Assembly: GCF_028769735.1 (NCBI RefSeq)
Contig: NC_088178.1
Coordinates: forward strand, 5,894,001 to 5,958,000
Direction of reading: 5' to 3'
DNA from: Zonotrichia leucophrys gambelii
Lineage: Eukaryota > Chordata > Aves > Passeriformes > Passerellidae
DNA: 64,000 bases
Positions 35,243 to 47,394 of the stretch are shown here, piece after piece; the stretch's first letter is position 1; each line of letters begins with the position of its first letter. The notes beneath the pieces were generated by a model. It worked only from the letters and a program-made list of their open reading frames with translations. It ran no database searches and was not told the DNA's origin. The position numbers were made by a program, and so were the translations under genes.

Positions 35243-35600
35243 TTTATATATTTTGTACACATATTGATGAATACTTTTATATATTTTGTTCTGTAAAAAT
35301 ATATTTATATAGAAATATAAATAGAAACAAATATAGAAAATAAATATATAATACATTAAAAAGTATATAATAAATATATTTTATATATTTATAAATAAAA
35401 CTAAAATAAAAATGTAAATATATATAATAAAATAAAATAAAATAGTAAATATAAAAATAAAGATAATGTATAAATATAAATTTATATAATACATATTTTA
35501 TATATGGTTTATACATATAAAATAGATATAGATATAGATGATATAGATATAGATAGATATAATATGTTTCTATATTTATATACTTTTATATATTTTGCAT
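35243..35600. repeat. AT-rich low-complexity tract flanked by an 18-bp direct repeat
   Basis: About 350 bp of nearly pure A/T, with TATAAATA, TATATTTA and GATATAGATATA sub-motifs. A perfect 18-bp repeat (atacttttatatattttg) marks its edges at 35271-35288 and 35580-35597. Frames read from it (79 and 103 codons, rich in Tyr/Ile/Phe) are artefacts. Confidence 0.85.
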
Positions 35601-38600
35601 TCATATTCCCAGTAATATGAAGGATATCAATGTGTTTCTGCTTTGGAAGAAGTGATTCTCTAGAAATTTTCTGGAAAGCTGCATTAAAAGGTTTTAATAA
35701 GGCTACAAAACTGAAAGAGATGGATACTTGTGAAGGAAAATGTATTAAGGAAAAACAAGGAACTGAAAAAAATTGCTTGAAGAATTTGAGTCCAGGAACT
35801 GGTTTGTTCTTTGTTCTCAAGATTTATGATCCTCTCTGAGAAAGCCCACAGAGTCTATGAATAATAATTAGGAAAATAGCTATTGTCAAGTTAAGAAAAA
35901 CAAGAAATTATTTCTTTGATAACAGATTTTATGACTATTTTTACAAGCTTTTAGCTTTATGGATACAACACCATAATTATGATCTTCTTCCCATCTTCTA
36001 AATTCATCTCCTGGGAAATTTCAGATTTTTACGGCAGCAATATTTAGCACTGTACCTGTTAGAAAGTTCAATCAGAGCATCTTGTGACACCCTGAAAACT
36101 TTTCCAGACTTCTCTTTCCCACTTAATCCTGAAGGGATACTCTCTGAAAGAGAGCCTGACCCTGGGATCAAAGATAATCCAAGATGCTTTTGTATTCTGA
36201 GCCCATTTCTTGTTTTTGGGGGTTTTTTTGCAGGAATTCCCTGTGATTTTGATAAATGGCATTTCTTCTCCATGTACATTTGCTTCCTAGCCCTGAAATT
36301 CCTGTAATATCATTACTTTCCATCTTTCCCCTTGTCTGTTTATCTTGGAGGCAATGGATGTCTCTTATTATGTGGTTATAAACTTAAACAGAGCCTCACC
36401 AGCAGCTCGAGCATAAATCAAGTGGAAATCACAACAAACATAAGCACATCGATAAGAATAATAAAAATGGGTTCTGTAAGAAAACTGCAGCATTTCCAAG
36501 CCACTTAGATCCCATCAAGTGATTTTTTGTTCTCTTTTTTCCATGTCAGACATGATCCATCTCATCTAACACATCCCTTCAATGCACAGTGCTTGTAGGA
36601 TTCTGCCAAGGAAATAAAATACTGATTTAAACAGAGCTAAAAAATGCACTTCAGGGTACATTGCTCTGAGATTCCACTCTAAACTTTAGCTAGAAATAAA
36701 CTTTAGTGGGAAACTCTTTCCTCTCCTAATCCAGGCTTTATACAATCTGAAGTACTACATAAACCAATAAAATATTAATTGGATGCATGTTGTAAATAAA
36801 GCGATTAAGCAAAAATGAAAATTTATTTTTGCTATAAATCCTCATGTTATTTTAATATCCAAATGTTTAAAACTAACCCGTATTTTTCTTATAAATATGT
36901 AGATATTGTTTAATTGCTATTTCAAACTAAGCACTTATTTAAATACTTTCAATTGCAATTCCATTTAATTTTAATAACATTGGGGATTTTTCCCTGAATG
37001 ACGTTATGGACAAGTTCTGTATTTGTCTGTATTGCCTGGGCTAGGGTAAAATTAACATTTTTAGATGATCAAGACACAATTGTTGATTGTCTAGCCAACT
37101 TGAAAATAAATATTGTCTTTATGCTGTTGTTTCCTTCCAACCCCCCTCAAATCCCACTTCAAATTAAGTTATTGGCCTGCTACACATATTGCTCTATAAA
37201 TAACAAATGCAGATGAGAAATTGTGGAGAAAAATTTGGACTTTTGCTTACCAAGTGTCTCTTTCTCTGTTTCTTTGGTGCTTTTGCAGCCACAGTTTTCC
37301 ATGGATGAGCTGATGTTTGGTGCATGTTAGGTGTAATTAATGTTTTTGTGGAGCAAACACCTCATCAGCACTTTCAGGGCTATCTGCAGCTCTGTCAGCT
37401 TTTGATGGTGTCTGTGTTGGGTCAGGATTTTATTCCTGGTTTATGGCAAGCAAAGGGAAGGGAAAATGAATCATGTGTTGTTTTCAGAGCAGCTTTTATT
37501 CAATGTAACTAAAGTTCTTTTTTCCCCCTTGTTGGTTTATTGCAATTCTATTTTAAAAAATTCTGTAAACTGCCACTTCCCTGATCATACATATGATCAC
37601 ATATGTTTGTATATATGATTGCCTGGTGTTTCCTGGTGTATCTGCCCCGGGCTTCACAGATATTCCTGAAAAATCCTGAATTGCTATAGAAAAAGCCCTT
37701 CCTCCCCTCAGAATTCAGGAATCCCTGCAGCAAGTGTTTGCATGGAGGAGAAAACCGATAGAAGCTCTCAGGCTGTGATCAATGTGCTAATTTCCAGCAT
37801 GAATGAACTCTCCAGAGTTCTTCCCATGGATGCATATTTATCTCCTGACTGAATCAATATTTGTCCTACAGAAAACTATTGATAGTCTTGAGGTATTCTT
37901 ATAATACAATTGTACAGCTTTCAATTGCTCTTTCTCTTCTTGATTTCTTGCCAAACTCAAAATTCCTTTTCATTATTGTTGAATTCAGCTACGAAACCCT
38001 CACTATTCAAAAGTTATAGGGATATTAAAAAGCCCCCATAATATTTTGCAAACCTTTGCCAAGTATCAGCTACTGAGCCTCCTGTGTTAGTGCAATTTCC
38101 CACAACACCCCCCCTGCCATTGTTTACAAATCATTTTTCATTATCACTTTCCTGCCTCCATTCATCCTAGAGGGAATTGAAACATGGTGTTTATTTGGGG
38201 AGATATTGATAAGTTTGGACACGTAATTCATGGGTGGCCAACTCTGCTGCTGCTGCTGCTTTTTGATCAGGACACAAGTGCTCAGCAAATTGCTCTCTTG
38301 TCTTCTCAGGATGGCTAGCAAGAAGAAACCAAGATCTGAGTTCGATCTGCTCCCTCTCAGTAGGCTGGAGCAATAAACCCTGTCATACCTGGATGCTCCA
38401 AAAAAATCATCCATCAGAACAGCTCTGTTCAGCATCGTGAATTCCACTTCAAAATGAAAACAAAAGGAAATTTGGATGGCAGGTTGCTCCTGTCTTTCTC
38501 AGTCCTTCTCAGGCTATGGGTGTGAAGTGTGCAGGGGAAGCTGTTTGTGTTCAAACTCATTGGGTTTGAGCTCTGATTGTGCCACAAACTGGCACAGGCC

Positions 38601-38683
38601 AAGGCTCTGGAAATTTAGGAATGTCTGTGATGGGTCACAGTACAGGCAACTTTATCATCACAGCATGCACAGTGAGGAAAGAG
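35601..38683. other. 3 kb repeat-poor AT-rich sequence
   Basis: No gene, LTR or CR1 copy recognised. A (CTG)5 run lies at 38249-38263. AT content is high from 36600 to 37200. Confidence 0.4.
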
Positions 38684-38907
38684 AAAAGGGAAAAGGGAAA
38701 AGGGAAAAGGGAAAAGGGAAAAGGGAAAAGGGAAGGGAAGGGAAGGGAAGGGAAGGGAAGGGAAGGGAAGGGAAGGGAAGGGAAGGGAAGGGAAGGGAAG
38801 GGAAGGGAAGGGAAGGGAAGGGAAGGGAAGGGAAGGGAAGGGAAGGGAAGGGAAGGGAAGGGAAGGGAAGGGAAGGGAAGGGAAGGGAAGGGAAGGGAAG
38901 GGAAGGG
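38684..38907. repeat. Compound (AAAAGGG)7 (AAGGG)35 satellite
   Basis: Seven perfect AAAAGGG heptamers (38684-38732) pass without a break into 35 perfect AAGGG pentamers (38733-38907). The plus strand is all purine for over 220 bp and has a GGG triplet every 5 bases, a pattern compatible with G-quadruplex or triplex formation. The frames of 115-160 codons across it are repeat translations. Confidence 0.98.
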
Positions 38908-38992
38908 AAAAAGAAAAGGAAACGGAGAAGGAAAATGAAATATGGAACATATTTGTGAACATTAATGCACAGTTTTTCTATTGATTCACAGG

Positions 38993-39196
38993 CTCATGGA
39001 ATGGTTTGAGTTGGGAGACACCTCGAAGATTATCTTGTGCCACCCCCTGCCATGGGCAGGGACACATTCCACTAGCCCAGGATGCTCCAAGCCCCACCCA
39101 ACCTGGCCTTGGACACTGCCAGGGATCCAGGGGCAGCCACAGCTTCTCTGGGCACCCTGTTCCAGGGCCTGCCCACCCTCACAGGAAACAATTATG
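38993..39196 (-). mobile_element. CR1 3' end
   Basis: Minus-strand CR1: 'ctcatggaatggtttgagtt', 'ccaccccctgccatgggcag', 'ttggacactgccagggatcc' and 'ctctgggcaccctgttccag', cut at about 39196. It lies 85 bp from the AAGGG array. Confidence 0.93.
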
Positions 39197-39504
39197 TGCA
39201 TACAATTTAAATATAAAATCCTGAATTAGGTAGTTTGGTATCTACAGACATATTTTTCCTTTCCTTTTATAAATAACCACAGTAGAGGATAGAACAATGT
39301 AAAACAGATGTTTTACAATAGATAGCATGAAAACCTGCCAAAGGCTGGTTTCTTCCTTGCTGTTAAACCCTATTAAATAATGTTCTACATTTCCTGTTAT
39401 TTTTGGATGTGAATGACCAGTGTGGTTGCCCTTGTACAGATATTTGTAAGAGACACCAGGGTTCATGCGAATGGAGAATGAATGGGAGTGTCTGGGTATG
39501 GAGG

Positions 39505-39800
39505 TGTCAGAAATGAGAGATATTAAACCTCAGATTAAACCAAAGGACAGATCAGAGTCATCATGAAGTCCCGAATCGTGCAAAAAGCTGCATCCGAATC
39601 CCCACTTGGAGTTACCAGTTCAAGGAGAACAAAGGATGGTGACTCTGCAGTCAGCACCTCCTCTCCTCTGTGCTCCTGCATTTATCCCAAACCACTCAGC
39701 CCCACATTCCTTGCTGCTTGTGGCTTGCTTTGCTGAATGAAATCAGCTCTGGTTTAAAATCAAAATGGCTTTTCCTTCTGAGTTCCCTCTAAGCCTCCTG
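39505..39800 (-). mobile_element. Possible LTR fragment
   Basis: The left end TGTCAGAAATGAGAG would be the reverse complement of an LTR 3' end (...TTTCTGACA). The minus strand upstream has a TATA-like 'gggataaatgc' and a TTTAATAT-type element, in a spacing like avian LTRs. No partner copy in the window and no target duplication was found, and the right end is a guess. Confidence 0.3.
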
Positions 39801-40780
39801 ACCTGGCTGTTGTGGTGCTGCTCTGTAAAAATATAAATGCAGAAGCATTGCTCTTAGCCAAGCACACAATTATAACAGGATGGTTTATGTCTTTTAGTCA
39901 GTGTAATTTGAGTTTTCAGGCCCTTTAGGTCTGTGGGCAGTGATGGTCTCCCTGAGAATAAGGCTACAGGTCCTTAGAGGCACCTGAGAGTTGTATTAAA
40001 TTGGTATCGTTCTAATAGTCTGGTCTAGGTGAGAAATAAATTGAGTTCAAAATGTTCCCTTGTCAGGACACTGCTTCAGAAATAACCTAATCTTGCAATC
40101 TCAGCTCTGTTCCAGCTTCTAAAACTTGCTGTAACAGTGGAGTTCACCCAGTTCTGTCATTTAAATGTTGTCATTAGGCTCTGATTGATGAGGAAAGATT
40201 CTCAATATGCATTGCTCTTTTTTTCCCTGTTTATTTAAGCTCCAACCAGATCAAAATATTTTTCACTTCACCTCATTTCTCATTACACTTGAAAGGTTTT
40301 TGTGTATAATTATTGGCTAGTGAAGATAAGTGGGGTTTTATATATATATTTATTTTTTTTTTGTTCTGCAATTTGTTACACTGTTTATCTCTCAGTCAAA
40401 AGAAAGCAAGGCTAGAAAATGTAATGAAGTGTTCATCTATCATCCCTGAGCTTTGCTTCCTGATAAAGGAGGCTTCATTTGGGTGTTATTTCATTAACAT
40501 GCACTTCTCTGACAAAGCCAAAGCACCAAGAAAAAAAAAGAGAAGCCTTAATCGAGGTTTTCTTGGAGATAATTAACTGAAGGGCTTGTAAGATATGAGC
40601 AAGGTGTTGTGATTAGGACAGGAGCTAAAACTCATATTTCCTTCAGCTCAGGATCACTCCACAACAACTGCTCCTGGAGGAAAAGTAATTAAGAAGAACT
40701 GCAGTTTTGCAATGAACCTTGTCTAATGAACAGAATTAACATTCCTTTTTTTTACTTTTTATAAAATTCTAAATATTATT
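39801..40780. other. Unique sequence
   Basis: No gene or recognised repeat. Confidence 0.4.
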
Positions 40781-40786
40781 AGTCTA

Positions 40787-41046
40787 CTATATTTATTTAG
40801 TCTATTTGCTATACTATATATATATATATATATATACACTGTGCACTATACACTATACACTATATACTATACATTATACACTATATACTATATACTATAT
40901 ACAATATAGTATATATACTATATAATATATAGTATATATACTATATACTATATATACTATATGCTATATTATATATATACTAAATATATATACTATACTA
41001 AATATATATACTATATTTACGCTATATTTATTTAGTCTACTTGCTA
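40787..41046. repeat. TATACTA-type AT tract between 25-bp direct repeats
   Basis: A run of (TA)n followed by many tatacta, cactata and tatatact units fills about 40812-41020. The outer 25 bp at 40787-40811 and 41022-41046 are direct repeats with a single mismatch. Much of the tract is self-complementary and could form hairpins or cruciforms. Confidence 0.9.
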
Positions 41047-41997
41047 AAATTGTGTTAAGGTTTGATGTTAAAGAACAGAAACAAGATTTTTATTAAGTAA
41101 GAGGTAGAAGTCACTTTTTTTGACAACACTTGCTTTAATCACTTTCCTTACTTTTTACCACTTTCCTTAAATAACAGAGGAACCTCATCAGTTCCAAACA
41201 AGGCTTTCTTTTGACAGACTAATCTCTCTTGGAGTATATGGAGACAAGTGGCAGGGCTCCCTCAGCAATAAATTTATTTGTTCAGGGAACAATTCCTTTT
41301 CACAACTTGTCCCCACCTGGGAAATCTGTCCTCCAGGGAAGACAGGAGCGTGCATTTCCCCAGGATTGCAATCCTTCTCCAGTCAGCCCTCATTCCTCCT
41401 AAGAAAAATGCCAATGTTCTCTTTTACCAAGGATAAGTGTTTCAATTCTCTAGCTCTCACTTCATACGAGTTTTTCATTTCAACCTTTGTTTCAATTCAT
41501 TGCAAAGTTCTGAGGTTTTGAGTGGAGAGAAGGAAGAATCTTTTTGGGTTGTTTTGTCAGTTGGACTCATTTTGATTGAAATGATGAAACACCAGCAGTT
41601 TTAATAATAAAGAGTAAAAATGGAGGAACTGTGTTTTGGACAAAAAAGAGTCCATGTAAAATAGTGCAAAATCTGTGGGTCTTAGAAAAATGTGTGCAGT
41701 TTTCTCATTGCTATTACCAGCTGTGTTATTAAACTCTGGGTTTTTTCTGAGTCACTCTGTGATTTTAGGAGAATCAAAACCTGTCCCCAAGCACTCAGCA
41801 GAAATTGTATAAACCATGGTGTGATACCAGCCACAGCACACATGGGAGAAAGTCTTCACCGAAGGATATGGAATCATCTCAAAATCCCAAATTATTGTTA
41901 CTGTAACAAACATTGCCATTAGAAATTAGAAACGATCCATGCATCAAGGCTTATAAAATTTTTATCTGGAATTAGGTTATGGGAAAGATGGGGAATT
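41047..41997. other. Unique sequence
   Basis: No gene or recognised repeat. Confidence 0.4.
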
Positions 41998-42330
41998 TCA
42001 GAATCATGGGATGGTTTCAGTTGGAAGGGGCATTAAAGCTCATCCTGTCCCCATCTCCATCCCTGAAGAAGGTTCTGGGGAGACCTTAAAACCCCTTCCA
42101 GTGCCTGAAGGGGCTCCAGGAGACCGGGGGAAGGACTTGGGACAAGGGATGGAGTAAGAGGACTAGGGGAAATGGCTTCAAATTAAAAGAGGAAAAAATT
42201 AGATGGGATTTTAGTAAAAAACTCTTCCCTGTGAGGATGGCGACACTCTAGTCCAGAGAAGCTGTGGCTGCCCCTGGAAGTGTCCAAGGCCAGGTTGAAC
42301 AGGACTTTGGAGCCACCTGGCCTTGGAAGA
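41998..42330 (-). mobile_element. CR1 with inverted 5' segment (head-to-head)
   Basis: Positions 41998-42063 are a minus-strand CR1 3' end ('agaatcatgggatggtttca', 'attaaagctcatcctgtccc'). From about 42066 the sequence switches to plus-strand CR1: 'ggttctggggagacctta', 'ccttccagtgcctgaagggg', 'actcttccctgtgaggatgg' and 'gctgtggctgcccctggaag', ending near 'gccacctggccttggaag'. The two pieces come from adjacent, non-overlapping parts of CR1. One element with an inverted 5' part, as in LINE twin priming, explains this; two separate insertions are the alternative. Confidence 0.75.
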
Positions 42331-44754
42331 AATGGAGAATCCTAGAAGTGGACACAACTGTATTATTTAGTTTTCACAGCAGCCTTCCCAAAAGTTTGCT
42401 GTGGGTGCCCCAGATGGGGCTCAGAAGTGAGGTGCCTTCTCAAAAATCTGGCCAATGAATGAGGTTTCCCCTCAAAACCTGGTTCTCAGGCTCCTGGTTC
42501 CAACCCCTTGCCACATCAGGAGCAAGAGGGTGGCTCATAACTGTCAAAATGCTCCCTAAAATGAGCAATAGGAAAGTTTTCAAGGGTGGTGCTGGTGTAT
42601 TTCCAAACCTCTCCTGTCCCACACCACGAAAAGAGGATGCTGATGCTTCCAGCACCTCAAAGAAACATCCCTAAATACAAAGCACAGGAATTCAAGCCTA
42701 GAGGCAAAAGGGTAGAAATAAGTATGCTAAGGATACTATCCTAAAAGCAAGGAGCATAGCTGGGGGGGAAAATAAGATAAAAAGTTGTAGAATTTCTTCT
42801 AATGTCTATAGATCCTTTGTTTTTTTATTGCTGTTACCAACTTTCATCTGACTGTGGAGTTTTTCCAGCCTTTGGAGAGCTCCCCAAATCAATCTCTTTG
42901 AAAAGCGTGTATTTGTGAAATGGCTGCTATTCCCCACAAGTGATCTGTCAGTGTCTCAGCTGAGCCTTCCCTTAATAGAGCCTCAAATAAACTTCCTGCA
43001 TGCCGAGAGAAAGAGAGGCTTTCAAGTTTCAGAGCTGAGGAAGCCCTTCATCCCTCCTCATTAGTGCTGCTGGACTCCCTGCTCCTCACATCCCTCCCTC
43101 CCATTACATTCTCCAGCTGAGCCTTGGATCACCCTCATCACCGTGGGTTTTTAAGTGGACAAATTTATTCTATTGATGAATTTATCCTCAAGGCAAATCT
43201 GGTTTAATTACAGCACTGATCATGTGTGAACAGAGGATATTTTGGTACCTGTTATCCAGAAGTTAGCACTTGGACGAGCTTTCATTTCCTTCCAAGTTTT
43301 TCAGAAATTCTCTTCACTTTAATTCCAACAAACGGAACTCATAAGGAAGAATAAATCTCAAGGAAGAAGGGAAAGGTAATTTCTCTGGGCTTTTCCAAAG
43401 CAGTTTTCTTCCAATGATTTACAGATACTGAAATAAATTTTTAATTTGTGATCAAAGTCATGGTACACAAGTCAAAATAAATTAAGCTCTGCTTTGACTT
43501 GTTTAAATCCAAAGAAAACCTTACTAGTAAAGACAATAATTTAGAAATTAGAAGGAAATAGTTGAGCTCTCAGAGAGAGGAACCCAAATATTCAAGAAAG
43601 TTCATCTGTCTTTTATAGCATCAGGACACAATTAATTAATTCCTAAACAAACCTTTTCCATGTTAAAAAAAGTATATTTGTATTCATTGGGCTCTGAACA
43701 GATTCTTGTGAAAGTTTGCTTTGCAGGTCCTGAATCTTTCCATGGTATGTAGGACATTTCTTACCTCAGTGCACAATAAATAAGCCAGAAAATTTACAAA
43801 CTGAAGAGGTGTTAATGTAAAACAAATTCATTTTCAGTGAAGTTTGTTCTTTCAAGGTAGAGGAGTTTTCTATCAGAACTCTGTGAGTCAACGAGATGCA
43901 GTTGTTTCATCAAACACATTTCACTTCTAACATATTCTTTAAAACCCCTTCATATTTTTGAATTTAATTTCAAGACAGTCCCATTTGAATTTTCCATATG
44001 TCTCATATTGCTGAGATTTTTCCTGTCATGGCATAGTATGCAACCCTGAGCCCCTCAAATTCTTCTTAATGATCTGAAAACTTCAATTACATGGTTCAGT
44101 GTGGATGGAGTCAAATGCTGAGGACCTAGATCTGGATAATAGAATTCCAAGTTGTATGAGGTGAAAGAAGTGGAATTGTTTAAAATCACTTTAGGTAGCA
44201 GAAGGCAGAGGTGCAGGAGTAGAGCAAAGAGAAGCTGGCTGTAATTGATGGAAAAAAATTCAAGTGTCAAAGCAAAAGTTCTTACTTCCCTCAGAGTACA
44301 AAAACCTGAATTTTCCATGATTTTTCTCTCAGTGTAATCCAGCCTATGGTAAAATATTCGGGTTTTTAGAAAAAAAATACAGTATTTACAAATTAACACA
44401 GTTCTAAAAATGTTGTCCTTCAAAGTTAGCACTATCCAGGAGAACTCATCTCCATTATGTCATTACTAAATTAAAGGGATTGAGTCATATAGAAACCTGT
44501 GTGAAAAGATAGCTTTTGGAATGAAATTCTTGTTTTCCTAATAATTATTCCAACATGACATTTTTGCTAAACTCAATCAGTATTTATCAGTTCATGTTGC
44601 CTTAATGGAGGACAAGATGACAGGAGCTGAATGTTTCAATGCAAAATAATGTCATGCTAATTTCTATTTTTATTTAAAGGCATATTTAAAGGCATTTCTT
44701 TCTCATTTTAATAATTCTCTCCATTCTTTGTGATTTTGTTTTGTACAAAGAATG
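42331..44754. other. Unique sequence
   Basis: No gene or recognised mobile element. The 125-codon minus-strand frame at 44055-44432 has no recognised domain. Confidence 0.4.
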
Positions 44755-44850
44755 GTTGGGCATTTCTTTGGGTTTTTTTGGGTTTTTTTTGTTTTGTTTT
44801 GTTTTGTTTTTGTTTTGTTTTTTGGTGGGTTTTGTGTGCTTTTTTTTTTA
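44755..44850. repeat. T/G-rich low complexity with (GTTTT)n
   Basis: A G/T-only plus strand: 'gggtttttttggg' units followed by GTTTT pentamers at about 44790-44823, then T runs. The minus-strand Lys/Asn/Pro/Gln-rich 82-codon frames are repeat translations. Confidence 0.9.
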
Positions 44851-46304
44851 CTGGAAATACAGGAATGCATTGAGGAACTTTTGAAGCAGTGATAATTTCC
44901 TGAGATATAAGAAGAAGTAAGGCCATGTTTTCTGACTGGTTTACACTGCACTTCAACAGCTTGCTCTTCTTTTATAGGACCCTGGTTTTAAGATTAAGAC
45001 AACAGCATTGTTGTCTTAATCAGGAAAATTCAATTTGCTCTACAATGGAACTGCTGAACTTCAAGTCCAAAATATTCAGCTTTACTCAGATTTCTTATCA
45101 TCTGTCTGAAATAGGAGACAAATTAATCTTTCAGTTTATCCCTTCTCTCAAATTTTTAGAGGTAGAAATGGGGGAGAGAAAACTGTCGGAATTTACTTGG
45201 GTACTGATCATTGATAAAATAGCTGACCAGCTTCTTTTTTTTCTTTATTTTTTATTTTTCTTGTTAGAGAAAAGAACAATGCACAGTCACCAAAAGAATT
45301 GAAATCAAAATGATGAAATTTTGCATTGCAATCTTGTAATTTTTTTTTTTTAATATTAATGTGATTTGATGTTGAGGAAGAAACTCGTATCCTTCAATGA
45401 GATTTTGTGCTTTTTTTACCAGGACAAAAAAGCAGTAAAAAGCTTAGATGCTACAAAGTCAATTAACATGATTTAATAATATAGTCAAGTGATACACTGT
45501 GTGCCATATTTTATTTTTTATAAATGAACACATACAGATGAGATGAAATAAATGCAACTTATGAACTCAAAGACTGCCAGATTTCATGTGGACTAAAATA
45601 GATTTCTTATGTGTCTCATGTAGTACATTGTAGAGATTCGATTAGTGGTTAGTTTTTAATAATAATCAAGGTGCCCAAATTATTTTTTAAAATAGGAAAT
45701 AATATTAGTTTTACGTAGTTTAACATTAGTTAAAACATAGTTTTACATTAGGTTTTTTTTCCTACTTTTTTCCTTGAAAAGTTTTCTTGCAGTTGCTTTT
45801 CTTGAGGAGTTTACAGGAGATCAGCAAATTGTCCACACTGGAGAAATGGATCCAGACCCAACTCTCTCCCTTCTCCTCTCCCCCATTACATTGGAGTCAA
45901 CAGCAGGACTAAAACTGGAGCACTTCCAGACACATTGTCTGATAACCTGTGAACTTTTGGGCATCAAAACTTCCCCAGGGAGGCAAGTCCTGAAATGCAG
46001 CGCTGAATTTCCTGCTGGCTGAAGGCTGATTCACACTCCCTTCCTCCTCTTCTCCAGAGCTTTCTGTCAGCACAGGTCAGCCTCCCTACCTTCATTTTGC
46101 TGGTGGAAAATAATGAGGCACAGAGAGATGGACCTGGCTTGTCTGAACCCCCCAGCAGGGGCAGGTGGCTTTGGAGCCTCAGTTCAGAAGGTCCAGCACT
46201 GACAATTTGTTGCATCCAACTTACAGAGTTGCTGCTTGAATTCCCTCTAATAATCCTTCTCACAACAAAAGAAACACACCTGGAGTACAAAGGCAAGGAT
46301 TAAT
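44851..46304. other. Unique sequence
   Basis: No gene supported. The 125-codon plus frame at 44925-45302 lacks a recognisable family, and T-rich sequence explains its hydrophobic end. Confidence 0.38.
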
Positions 46305-46876
46305 TGTGTCCCCCAGCCTGGGCAGCAGGGGAGGGATGGGGATTGTGCCCCTGTGCCCCTGAGCATGGTGAGACCCCACCTGCAGAGCTGCCCCAGCACA
46401 GGGAGGAGCTGGGGCTGCTGGAGAGAGCCCAGGGAGGCACCAGGATGGGCAGAGGGATGGAGCAGCTCTGCTGGGAGGGAAGGATGGGAGAGCTGGGATT
46501 GTGCACCTGGAGCACCTTTGGGGTGACCCCACTGGGGCCTTGCAGTGCCTGAAGGAGCTGACAGGAGCGATGGAGAGAGACGATTTCCAATGAATGGAGG
46601 GATAGGAGACAGGGAATGGCTTCCTACTGCCAGAGGGCAGTGTTAGATGGGATATTGGGAAGGAATTGTTCCCTGTGAGGGTGGGCAGGCCCTGGCACAG
46701 GGTGCCCAGAGCAGCTGTGGCTGTCCCTGGATCCCTGGCAGTGTCCCAGGCCAGGCTGGATGGGGCTTGGAGCAACCTGAGACAGTGGGAGGTGTCCCTG
46801 CCCACGGCAGTGGGTGGCACTGGATGGGCTTTGAGGTCACTTCCAACCCAAACCATTCCATGATTCCTTGATTTTA
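46305..46876 (+). mobile_element. CR1, longest copy (about 570 bp)
   Basis: Sense CR1 from 'cccagcctgggcagcagggg' through 'gagaccccacctgcagagct', 'agcaggacc'-equivalent middle, 'ggaattgttccctgtgaggg', 'gggcaggccctggcacaggg', 'gatggggcttggagcaacct', 'ctgcccacggcagtgggtgg' and 'ccaacccaaaccattccatg' to an octamer tail. It can serve as the local reference for the other copies. Both strands give frames up to 198 codons, which come from GC-rich CR1 3' sequence. Confidence 0.95.
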
Positions 46877-47394
46877 TGAGTTTTGACTAAAAAGTCTTAG
46901 AAGCTTAATCTGAGCAGTACTACAAATAAAGTTACAATAATGCTAAAAGTGCATTTTAAATCCTATGTGCATATACCAACTTCTTCAAAATCTTCTGATA
47001 CTGTCCTGTTGTTCCACTACTCACAGGGGACTTGCTCTTAGTCGCTTCAGATTCGGGCTGGAGGACATTTTAGTGGTGGTGTCACCCTAAGGCCTTTCCA
47101 CCATGGGAAACCTGTTGTTCACAGCTTCCTGCCCTTTGCTATGGAGTCATTTTGATGTTGCTAGCCTGCTGTTACACATGTCAACATGATTTTATCTATC
47201 TTCTCTGTCCTATGTCTAAGTCCATCTTGCATTTGAGCTGTGTCTTCAGAGTGAGCTTTATCCCAAGGCTGAACTCCTTTGGTGACTGTTGAGTTGCTCA
47301 TTTCTGCCCTCACCTCTCATCCTTTGTCTGGAGTTCCCAGGCCCCTAACACACATTGTTTTTTATGCTAAATATTTCTAAAAATACATGAACAA
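46877..47394. other. Unique sequence
   Basis: No gene or clear repeat recognised. Confidence 0.4.

Noticed and set aside
35277..35516. Tyr/Ile/Phe-rich 79-aa membrane-like frame
   Set aside because: Translation of the AT-rich tract.
38476..38962. Gly-Arg-Glu-Gly-Lys repeat 'proteins' of 115-160 aa
   Set aside because: Translations of the AAGGG array; every frame of a pentamer lacking stops stays open.
46260..46856. 198-aa minus-strand frame, the longest in the window
   Set aside because: It lies across CR1 3'-UTR and is antisense to the element; the same wording recurs in many CR1 copies here.
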